From positions 56,023 through 120,022 of the forward strand of contig CAJQON010000006.1 of the NCBI GenBank assembly GCA_905479995.1: 64,000 nucleotides of DNA, in the 5' to 3' direction. Under the pieces are notes generated by a model. That model did no database searches, was not told where the DNA came from, and saw nothing but the letters and a program-made list of their open reading frames with translations. The stretch comes from an uncultured Flavobacteriales bacterium (GTDB lineage Bacteria > Bacteroidota > Bacteroidia > Flavobacteriales_E > Vicingaceae). Of this stretch, positions 54,286 through 64,000 are shown piece by piece (within the stretch, counting starts at the first letter, position 1; the number at the start of each line of letters is the position of its first letter). The translations under genes were made by a program, and so were the position numbers.

Positions 54286-55932
54286 CTAAACCTCAGTGTC
54301 CATTAAGTCGGTTACTACGTGGTATCTTGGGTCATCAATTGCTTCTTCAATAATTGTATTGAATGATGGATTAGATTTTAACAATAAGTTTTTACAGTCG
54401 GGGCTAAGGTGAGTGAGCTTTAAATTTATTCCCAACTCTAAATATTTATCCGCAATATTTTGAATGGCCTCAATACCTGAATGATCGCTTATTTTTGATT
54501 CTATAAAATCTATTTCTACTTGTTTAGGATCGCTTTTTGCATCAAATTTTGCATTGAATGCTTGAACTGAACCAAAAAATAATGGTCCCCAAATTTCATA
54601 AACTTTGGTTCCATCAGTTTTAATTGATTTTCGTGCTCGTATCATTGTAGCATTATTCCAAGCAAATACTAATGCCGAAATAATAACACCTGCAATAACT
54701 GCTATAGCCAAATCTTGCCAAACAGTAATTGCCGAAACCGCAATTAAAACAACGGCATCAGACTTAGGTATTTTGTTTAGGATTCTAAAACTACTCCAAG
54801 CAAAAGTTCCAATAACTACCATAAACATTACTCCAACTAATGCTGCCAAGGGTATTTGTTCAATTAAACTGGCTCCAAAAAGAATAAAACAAAGTAAGGC
54901 AATTGCAGCTACAATTCCAGATAATCGTCCTTTCCCTCCAGAATTTACATTTATTAAAGACTGGCCAATCATGGCGCATCCTCCCATGCCACCAAACAAA
55001 CCATTTAAAACATTTGCACCACCTTGAGCAATACATTCCTTGTTACCACTCCCTCTAGTTTCCGTTATTTCATCCACTAAATTTAATGTCATTAAAGATT
55101 CTATCAACCCAACAGCAGCCAATAAAAATGCAGTAGAAAGAATTAATCCCCAATGGCCATTTAAAGTGCCAAAAAATCCAAAAATTTGATCTTGAAAAGA
55201 AGGTAAAGACCCTTCTAGTCCTGTACCACCTTTATCGACAATAAAAGAACCAACAGTACTAACGTCAATAGGTCCAAAAATTGTAATACAAGCCACAACA
55301 ACAATCGCGGTAAGCGCTGCTGGCACTTTATTGGTTAGTTTAGGTAAGCCAAACATAATTAGCATTGTTAATCCAACCAGTCCAAGCATAATCCATAAAT
55401 CAACATTAGAAAATAAAGCACTAAACCATAATCCTGTATTGTCCATAAAAGAAATATCTTTAATAGAGTCTAATGGAAATAAGCCTATTTGAGAAACAAA
55501 AATTACAATGGCTAAACCATTAACAAATCCCATCATAACAGGATGGGGAATTAATCGAACAAATTTTCCTAATTTAAAAACACCCGCAAGTATTTGTATT
55601 CCACCAACAAAAAGTAAGGTAATGAACAGCCATTGCAAACCCAAATTATCAACAGGAACATCAAGATTTAACCCAACCTCGTTACCTTGTTTTATCATGT
55701 GAACCATTACTACTGCCATAGCACCAGTAGCGCCAGAAATCATTCCTGGACGGCCACCAAATATAGCAGTTACAATTCCCATCATAAAAGCACCGTACAA
55801 TCCTACAAGAGGGTCAATACCTGCCACAAAGGCAAAAGCAACAGCTTCAGGAACCAGTGCTAATGCAACAGTTAATCCTGATAAAATGTCGTTTTTTGGG
55901 TTTTCAGTAAAGTTTCGAATGATTTTCTTCAT
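54286..55932 (-). CDS. SulP family anion transporter with STAS domain
   Basis: A 548-residue inner-membrane transporter. About 11-14 membrane segments occupy residues 15-420, with the SulP motif region near residue 25 (ALALVPEAVAFAFVAGIDPL) and GGMGGCAMIGQSLINVNSGG. A STAS domain fills residues 440-548. The family moves sulfate, bicarbonate or other anions, often with sodium or protons. Which anion cannot be told from sequence. It is convergent with the redoxin gene and divergent from the ABC-F gene. Confidence 0.93.
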   Translation of the reverse strand: MKKIIRNFTENPKNDILSGLTVALALVPEAVAFAFVAGIDPLVGLYGAFMMGIVTAIFGGRPGMISGATGAMAVVMVHMIKQGNEVGLNLDVPVDNLGLQWLFITLLFVGGIQILAGVFKLGKFVRLIPHPVMMGFVNGLAIVIFVSQIGLFPLDSIKDISFMDNTGLWFSALFSNVDLWIMLGLVGLTMLIMFGLPKLTNKVPAALTAIVVVACITIFGPIDVSTVGSFIVDKGGTGLEGSLPSFQDQIFGFFGTLNGHWGLILSTAFLLAAVGLIESLMTLNLVDEITETRGSGNKECIAQGGANVLNGLFGGMGGCAMIGQSLINVNSGGKGRLSGIVAAIALLCFILFGASLIEQIPLAALVGVMFMVVIGTFAWSSFRILNKIPKSDAVVLIAVSAITVWQDLAIAVIAGVIISALVFAWNNATMIRARKSIKTDGTKVYEIWGPLFFGSVQAFNAKFDAKSDPKQVEIDFIESKISDHSGIEAIQNIADKYLELGINLKLTHLSPDCKNLLLKSNPSFNTIIEEAIDDPRYHVVTDLMDTEV

Positions 55933-55966
55933 ATTCAGCCATATTTAGATGGCGGCAAAGATATAA

Positions 55967-58579
<2,613 letters not shown>

Positions 58580-58625
58580 ATAACTTAAAGCTGCAAAGTA
58601 AAGTTATTCTTATTAATTTTATTCA

Positions 58626-59630
58626 ATGAAATACGTAATTCTATTCACCATCCTTTCAACACTCGTCATTTCGTGTTCAGATGATTCAATTTTACTTAAT
58701 CCAATTAACGAGATAGGACATTCGTCTTCTTTAAGAGGATTGTATACTGTAAACGAAAAGGTGACATGGGCGAGTGGAAGCAATGGTGTGGTAAAAAGGA
58801 CTATAAATAATGAAACGTGGGAATCTTTTCAGGATACCACTATGCTTCACTTGGATTTTAGAGACATTCATGCTTTTAGTAAAGATGAAGCTATTGTAAT
58901 GAGTTCTGGTGATGGTTGTGAAATGTATAAAACCAAAGATGGTGCTCAAACCTGGAAATTGGTATACAACAACAAAACCGAAGGGATATTTTTTGATGGA
59001 ATGGATTTTTGGGATGATAAAAGTGGTTTAGCTTTTAGCGACCCTATTAATGGAAAGCTGTTTATTATAAAAACAACCAACGGAGGAGATTCATGGAAAA
59101 AACTAAACAACCTACCAACTGTTTTAGCTGGAGAAGCCAGTTTTGCAGCAAGTGGAACCACTATAAATTGTGTTGGAGATAGCACTGTCTATATCGGAAC
59201 TGGAGGAGGGGAATTATCTCGAATGTTTATTTCCAAAAACAGAGGTAAAACATGGAGCGTTGTGAATACTAAAATGAGAACGGGCGAAGCCTCAGGAATC
59301 TATTCTTTAGCTTTTTTAGATGAGCAAAATGGCATTTTAGTAGGAGGGAACTACCTGGATTCTAATAACACAGAAAATAATTGCATGTTGACAATCGATG
59401 GCGGAAACAGTTGGACATTTCCTGAAACTCCACCAAATGGCTATCGATCTTGTATTACTTTTAATGCCAATGGAAATTTAATTGCATGCGGCAGAACTGG
59501 CATTGACTTATCTGAGGACGGTGGACTTAATTGGAAATCGATTTCTAAAAACGGCTATTACGCATGTTCATTACAAGAAGGATTTGCTTGGGTGGTTGGA
59601 AAAAATAAAATTGCCAAGTTGGAGTTTTAA
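58626..59630 (+). CDS. BNR/Ycf48-like beta-propeller lipoprotein
   Basis: A 334-residue lipoprotein with the lipid cysteine at residue 17 (STLVISCSDD). The mature part is a beta propeller of about six blades with Asp-box/BNR-like turns (KTKDGAQTWKLVY, KTTNGGDSWKKL, SKNRGKTWSVV, SEDGGLNWKSI), as in Ycf48-like and sialidase-related proteins of Bacteroidota. A catalytic role is not supported and a scaffold or binding role is more likely. Upstream, TAATTTTA lies four bases before the ATG, a near match to the -7 box in the leaderless geometry. Confidence 0.85.
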   Translation: MKYVILFTILSTLVISCSDDSILLNPINEIGHSSSLRGLYTVNEKVTWASGSNGVVKRTINNETWESFQDTTMLHLDFRDIHAFSKDEAIVMSSGDGCEMYKTKDGAQTWKLVYNNKTEGIFFDGMDFWDDKSGLAFSDPINGKLFIIKTTNGGDSWKKLNNLPTVLAGEASFAASGTTINCVGDSTVYIGTGGGELSRMFISKNRGKTWSVVNTKMRTGEASGIYSLAFLDEQNGILVGGNYLDSNNTENNCMLTIDGGNSWTFPETPPNGYRSCITFNANGNLIACGRTGIDLSEDGGLNWKSISKNGYYACSLQEGFAWVVGKNKIAKLEF

Positions 59631-59640
59631 TTTTCTCCAC

Positions 59641-59690
59641 GAGGCTTGTCTTCCTGAGAAATGTCATAGTGAGCTTGTCGAAGGACATCA
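59641..59690. repeat. Degenerate copy of a dispersed Bacteroidota intergenic repeat
   Basis: GAGCTTGTCGAAGGACAT preceded by ATGTCATAGT resembles the widespread intergenic repeat written roughly TGTCATCCTGAGCTTGTCGAAGGA. ATGTC and GACAT form the outer arms (59661-59665 and 59684-59688), and CTTGTC occurs twice. It is a known source of false reading frames containing phrases like SELVEG. Confidence 0.6.
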
Positions 59691-59850
59691 AGTGCTTCAA
59701 ATATCTAGGTAATTTTACGGAATAGGAATCAAGATTTTATGTGTTTTTTAATAATATAGAGCAACTTATTTACAGCAGTTTCGTCTAACTACTGAACCTC
59801 AGTAATACTACTAAGCATAAACCAGTATTATTACTACTAATATCCTTCTT

Positions 59851-62676
59851 ATGAAACCTATAATCCTTGCTATTGCTATGGTAGCTTTGCCTTTTTTAAC
59901 CTTTAGTCAAAATCTAGACTTCCTATACAGTAATAATTTATGTGGATTAAATTATGCCTACGATTTAGCAACAACATCTTCTCGTTTTACACCCGCTCCA
60001 GGAAATGGAACTTCTACTAACTTAACTATTTCAGGAATACCAAATTGTGTAGTAATAGATAAAGCTTTTTTGTGGTGGTCTGGTATAGGTAATGCAAACA
60101 ATCCTAATTGTACTTTTGATGGGACTCCTGTAGTAGGAGTTAGAATTGGTTCTATAGGAGGCCCACAACCCGTAGAAAGCTATCGTGCAGATGTGACTGC
60201 TTTGATGACATCAGATGGAAACGGTACATATCCTTTTATACAAACTATTGGGAATGACATGGATGGCGTAGCGTTAATGGTTATTTATAGAGATTATAAC
60301 GCCACATATAAAGGTGCCTTTAGATTAGTAGATGGATTGCTTAGGCATAATGTTGGCGACCCACCTCTAGAATATGAAAATGTAAATGCGCCAGTTTGTG
60401 AGCGAAACGATATTACATTAACTCCAAGTGTTGCTTTTTCACTTTTAGGTGGGTTGCAAGACCAAAATCCTCCAGGGGGGCATATAGATACTGTAACTAG
60501 TAATAGTGTATATTCAAGTAGTCCCGGTGTTGGTGCATTTGCGAATAATTTTTACAATTGGGATGAAATTCCGATGTATTTTTATGGGATATCGAGTACT
60601 GCTAAATATAAAATTGTAACACCCAATGATGAAGCTTATTCATTAATTATGGCAGGTGTATACCACCAAACCACTACTTGTAGTGATTGTAATATGCCAT
60701 TAGATGAGTTAAGTATTCCAAATACGCCAACCAATCCATTATGTAATGGTGACAACAACGGCCAAATTCTAGCTACTCCACAAGGTGGCTTGGCACCATA
60801 TAACTATGAATGGAATACTGTAGCGCCACAAACAACAGCTACTGCAACAGGTTTAATTGCTGGTACTTATACTGTAACAGTAACCGATGCTACAGGATGT
60901 AGTTTGGATTCTACTTTTACGCTAACTGAGCCTGATGGATTTACATATACAACAGATTCTACCAATTCCAATTGTGGTGTTCCAGATGGTACGGCTTCAG
61001 TAATTAACTTTGCTGGAGGAGCAGGGCCAAACTATACTTATTCATGGAATACTTCATCACAAACAACAGCAGTTGCAACTGGCCTAGCTCCAGGAGTACA
61101 TACTGCAACTGTTACTGATGCTAATTCATGCTCAACAACAATTGACATTACCGTTGAAGATAACCCCGCATTTACTGCAAGTGTTACTTCTACGGATGCA
61201 CTTTGTTATGGAACAGCTTCAGGGATAGCTACAGCTGCTGGGGCTGATCCAGCAGTCACTTATACTTACGAATGGAATACTTCACCTCCACAAACAACTG
61301 AAACAGCAACAGGTTTAAGTGCCGGAAACTACATTGTTAAAGTTACAGATGCTTTTGGATGTTTTGATACCGCTTTAGTAATAATAGGAGAACCAACAAC
61401 GTCAATAACCCTAAATGCCGGCAATGATATAACCATTTGTTATGGAGATAGTACCATCATTTCAGCAACAGCTACAGGTGGAACTGGAACATATAATTAT
61501 GGTTGGGACAATGGTTTAGGTGTTGGACAAAGTTTTACGGTATCGCCTACTACCCAAACAACTTACGCTGCTGGAGTTATGGATGATAACGGTTGCGCAG
61601 CTTCTGATATTGTTGTGGTAAATGTATTGCCACCTTTAAGCGTTACAACAAGCATGGATGATAGCATTTGCCCTGGAGATTCTATTAACATTAGTGCTTT
61701 AGCTGTTGCTGGATCTGGAAATGGTGGACCTTATAACTATACATGGAACGATGGGGCTGGTGTTAGTCTGGGCGCTGGAAAAGATCAGCAAGTTTTTCCT
61801 AGTACAACAACCACTTATTATGTTACCTTAAACGATGGTTGCTCAACTTCTGCTATCGATTCGGTAACTATTTACATTCATCCTTTACCAGACGTAAATT
61901 TTGTAGCAGATACGTTGAGTTTGTGCCAAATACCTCAATTGCCTTTTGAGTTTACTAACCTAACAGCCAATACCGATAGTGCTTTTTGGAGTTTTAGTTT
62001 TAGCGATACAGATACAGGAATGGTAGTAACCCATCTTTACGAAGATATTGGAAGTTATGATATTACCCTTACCGTAATAAGTACATTGGCAGAAGGAGGA
62101 TGTACAAATAGCTTAACTAAAACTAATTATGTAGAAGTAGTTGAAAATCCAACAGCTGAATTTACCATGGATCCAAATCCAACCAGCTCAATAAATACTA
62201 CCGTTAGTTTTTATGATCAGTCATTTGACAATATTGTTGAATGGAATTGGGATTTTGGAGGTTTAGATTCCAATTTCGCACAAAATCCTGTTTATTTTTT
62301 TCCAGAAGACAGCGGGAATTATTGGATTAAGTTAATGGTTACTGACATAAATGGATGTAAGAATTTGGATAGCAATTTACTTGTTGTAATAGGGGAGTAT
62401 GGTGTTTTTGTCCCCAATACTTTTACACCCGATTTTGATGGATTAAATGATGATTTTTTTCCGAAAGGTTTTGGAATTAGTGAAGGCAATTACAGCTTTT
62501 CAATTTATGACCGTTGGGGAACTTTAATTTTTAAATCTCATCAATTATTTGAAGCTTGGGATGGAACTTATAATGAACTTCCTTGTCAACATGGAGTATA
62601 TGTTTGGAAACTAGAATTTATAGATATTATTGGTATATCCCGTAAGGAAGTAGGAAAGGTATCCGTACTTAGATGA
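59851..62676 (+). CDS. SprB-like surface protein with T9SS type B sorting domain
   Basis: A 941-residue surface protein. The signal peptide is MKPIILAIAMVALPFLTFSQ. Residues 24-285 form a beta-rich N-terminal domain (FTPAPGNGTSTNLTI, VIDKAFLWWSGIGNANNPNC, SYRADVTAL) that I cannot name with confidence, possibly DUF3344-like. Residues 285-560 hold three SprB-type repeats (NPLCNGDNNGQILATPQGGL, YEWNT and TATGL motifs). Ig/PKD-like domains follow (about 560-850). The C-terminal 85 residues are the gliding-motility type B sorting domain (FVPNTFTPDFDGLNDDFFPK, SIYDRWGTLIFKS). It is probably a T9SS-exported adhesin. A paralogue follows 277 bases downstream. Confidence 0.9.
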   Translation: MKPIILAIAMVALPFLTFSQNLDFLYSNNLCGLNYAYDLATTSSRFTPAPGNGTSTNLTISGIPNCVVIDKAFLWWSGIGNANNPNCTFDGTPVVGVRIGSIGGPQPVESYRADVTALMTSDGNGTYPFIQTIGNDMDGVALMVIYRDYNATYKGAFRLVDGLLRHNVGDPPLEYENVNAPVCERNDITLTPSVAFSLLGGLQDQNPPGGHIDTVTSNSVYSSSPGVGAFANNFYNWDEIPMYFYGISSTAKYKIVTPNDEAYSLIMAGVYHQTTTCSDCNMPLDELSIPNTPTNPLCNGDNNGQILATPQGGLAPYNYEWNTVAPQTTATATGLIAGTYTVTVTDATGCSLDSTFTLTEPDGFTYTTDSTNSNCGVPDGTASVINFAGGAGPNYTYSWNTSSQTTAVATGLAPGVHTATVTDANSCSTTIDITVEDNPAFTASVTSTDALCYGTASGIATAAGADPAVTYTYEWNTSPPQTTETATGLSAGNYIVKVTDAFGCFDTALVIIGEPTTSITLNAGNDITICYGDSTIISATATGGTGTYNYGWDNGLGVGQSFTVSPTTQTTYAAGVMDDNGCAASDIVVVNVLPPLSVTTSMDDSICPGDSINISALAVAGSGNGGPYNYTWNDGAGVSLGAGKDQQVFPSTTTTYYVTLNDGCSTSAIDSVTIYIHPLPDVNFVADTLSLCQIPQLPFEFTNLTANTDSAFWSFSFSDTDTGMVVTHLYEDIGSYDITLTVISTLAEGGCTNSLTKTNYVEVVENPTAEFTMDPNPTSSINTTVSFYDQSFDNIVEWNWDFGGLDSNFAQNPVYFFPEDSGNYWIKLMVTDINGCKNLDSNLLVVIGEYGVFVPNTFTPDFDGLNDDFFPKGFGISEGNYSFSIYDRWGTLIFKSHQLFEAWDGTYNELPCQHGVYVWKLEFIDIIGISRKEVGKVSVLR

Positions 62677-62840
62677 TTTATATCGTCTTAAATTTTAATG
62701 AAACGTTTTTTTTGGTTTATTTCTATAATCTTGCACTTTAAATTCTTAAACTTAAGTCACTTAAATTAAATAGCTTTTACTATTTTTTCATTCTCACACT
62801 CTTTTATGTAGATTTACCAGGGTGATTAAGTATATATACC

Positions 62841-62855
62841 TAGGTTAGAAACCTA
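62841..62855. repeat. TAGGTT-N3-AACCTA dyad
   Basis: A short perfect inverted repeat in the gap between the two surface-protein genes, followed by ATC and a short T run. It might be a weak terminator of the first gene (165 bases after its stop), but the six-base stem is marginal. Nothing else recognisable lies in this gap. Confidence 0.3.
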
Positions 62856-62953
62856 ATCTTTTTCACATATACTTTTTTTGTTTCTTAAAAAGAGGCAACG
62901 TCTTATTTGTATTTTCGTAAAGTATTAAACTACTACTGCTTTATCTTAAATTC

Positions 62954-64000
62954 ATGAAAGTACTATCCCTATCCATCCTTATGATGTCATTTTTGATGTT
63001 ATCATTTGGCCAAAATTCTCAAAATTGTGAAAACGCTATTCCCGGTGTTCATTGTAACCCTTCTCAGAATCAGCCAGAAGATGGGAGTGGAGCATTAGGA
63101 ACAAGTTATAATAAAACCGCTTGTGGCTTAAATTACCAAGCGGTTTCTTTAATGACAACAACACGTTTTACACCTGCTCCAGGCCCTGGGTATCCAGCAA
63201 ATTTAGCACTTAATATTCCTTGTGGGGGAACTGTAGATAAGGCTTTTGTGTGGTGGTCTGGTGGTGGTACTGCAAACAACCCAAACTGTACTTTTAACGG
63301 AACTCCTATTGTAGGTACTCTAATTGGTACCGATGGTTCAAAATGCTGGGGAACTGGTGGTACAGAAAGTTATAGAGCTGATGTTACCGCTCTTATTGTT
63401 CCTATTGGAAATAACACTTTTACATCGCCAATAGGCCCAAATATGGATGGAGCTACTTTAATGGCAATTTATACAGACCCAACAGCAACTTATGAAGGTA
63501 CTTTGCAAATAGACGATGGTATTATAACACCACCAACTGGACTAACAAGCTATACAATGAATGGATTAAATGTTTGTGACAACTCTACTGCAGGTAATGC
63601 TTTTATGATTGTAGGAGATATGCAAAACAATGTTGTTCCACCAACTCATACCTCTACTTTAAATGGGGTAGCTTCTGTTTTTAATAATGATTTTTACAAC
63701 TTCAATGTTGCGGCATCAACATTTACTGCAGGACAAACTACATCTGATTTTGATGTTATACATAATAGTGCAGGAGATTGTTATTCTTTAATTATGACGG
63801 GTATATATTACCAAACAACAACTTGTAATGTTTGTGTCCCTCTTCCTACAAGTTTTTTAGCCACCACCGATTCTACCGAAGCAAACTGTACTGCATGTGA
63901 TGGTTCAGCAACAGCCTATCCAGTAGGAGCACCAGGACCTTACACATACACTTGGAACACAACGCCTGTTCAAAATACCCAAACAGCAACTGGTCTATGT
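62954..64000 (+). CDS. SprB-like surface protein, paralogue of the preceding gene (3' end outside window)
   Basis: The frame opens at ATG 62954 and runs through the last base of the window, 349 codons with no stop. The signal peptide is MKVLSLSILMMSFLMLSFGQ. The next 270 residues repeat the N-terminal domain of the preceding protein: CGLNYQAVSLMTTTRFTPAP, VDKAFVWWSGGGTANNPNCT, ESYRADVTAL and SLIMTGIYYQTTTCNVC line up closely. The frame then enters an SprB-type repeat (CTACDGSATAYPVGAPGPYT, YTWNTTPVQNTQTATGL). By analogy it should end in a type B sorting domain beyond the window. Unlike its neighbour it has about 30 extra residues after the signal peptide. Confidence 0.88.
   Translation, partial: MKVLSLSILMMSFLMLSFGQNSQNCENAIPGVHCNPSQNQPEDGSGALGTSYNKTACGLNYQAVSLMTTTRFTPAPGPGYPANLALNIPCGGTVDKAFVWWSGGGTANNPNCTFNGTPIVGTLIGTDGSKCWGTGGTESYRADVTALIVPIGNNTFTSPIGPNMDGATLMAIYTDPTATYEGTLQIDDGIITPPTGLTSYTMNGLNVCDNSTAGNAFMIVGDMQNNVVPPTHTSTLNGVASVFNNDFYNFNVAASTFTAGQTTSDFDVIHNSAGDCYSLIMTGIYYQTTTCNVCVPLPTSFLATTDSTEANCTACDGSATAYPVGAPGPYTYTWNTTPVQNTQTATGLC

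Noticed and set aside
54605..55027. 140-codon open frame antisense to the SulP gene
   Set aside because: It lies wholly inside a well-supported transporter gene, has no start context and shows no domain pattern. Antisense frames of this length arise from the hydrophobic codon bias of membrane proteins.
59482..59712. Open frame ending in a SELVEGHQ-type phrase
   Set aside because: It overlaps the propeller lipoprotein in another frame and ends in the dispersed intergenic repeat, which is a known source of false proteins.

Overview
The window comes from the chromosome of an AT-rich member of the Bacteroidota, most likely a flavobacterium-like lineage. The evidence is: secreted proteins with type A and type B C-terminal sorting domains of the type IX secretion system (T9SS), families restricted to this phylum (DUF4835/PorD, DUF5686 with a carboxypeptidase-regulatory domain, TPR/PD40 envelope proteins, SprB-like repeats), very few Shine-Dalgarno sequences, and several matches to the Bacteroidota -7 promoter box TAnnTTTG. 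No tRNA, rRNA, CRISPR array, integrase or intact insertion sequence was seen. Genes are dense and no gene-free gap exceeds 300 bases.

Layout. 1-6.5 kb: the end of a POT peptide transporter, a small thioredoxin, an HtrA-type protease, an RluA enzyme, a TPR/propeller protein and panB. 6.6-12.1 kb: a lipoprotein, dnaK with an unusual upstream region, and two envelope genes on the minus strand (TPR and TlpA-like). 12.1-19.6 kb: a gap rich in palindromes, a PIF1-like helicase, two T9SS cargo proteins (one CotH-like), a long RluA enzyme and ndk. 19.6-24.2 kb: an ABC ATPase with a permease fused to an M1 peptidase. 24.3-28.7 kb: arfB, dapF and a tightly coupled string ending in mltG and a frameshifted lipoprotein gene, then a DinB-like protein. 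28.7-32.6 kb: a phosphohexomutase, a small unknown protein and a TPR/SpoIIE phosphatase.

32.7-37.7 kb holds the main accessory segment: a cassette that looks able to turn an NDP-4-keto-6-deoxyhexose into a 2,6-dideoxyhexose (2,3-dehydratase, Gfo/Idh-type 3-ketoreductase, SDR-type 4-ketoreductase). With it are a membrane GT2 glycosyltransferase, which may load the sugar onto a lipid carrier, and a methyltransferase. 37.8-43.9 kb is a core block: bamD, rpoZ, coaBC, porD-like, recN, a tiny basic lipoprotein and fabI. 43.9-50.7 kb: clpC, gyrA and a TPR protein. 50.8-59.6 kb: a 55-residue membrane protein behind a DUF5686 protein, a redoxin, a SulP transporter, an asymmetric ABC-F ATPase, a third RluA enzyme and a beta-propeller lipoprotein. 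59.8-64 kb: two tandem paralogous SprB-like surface proteins, the second cut by the window end.

Recurring themes are envelope biogenesis and the cell surface (BamD, T9SS, lipoproteins, wall hydrolysis, sugar modification) and protein quality control (DnaK, ClpC, HtrA). The observations most worth following up are the dideoxysugar cassette, promoters placed exactly four bases before ATG codons (predicted leaderless mRNAs), the dnaK upstream region, the 38-base perfect palindrome, the frameshifted lipoprotein and the ABC-F protein with one degenerate ATP site.
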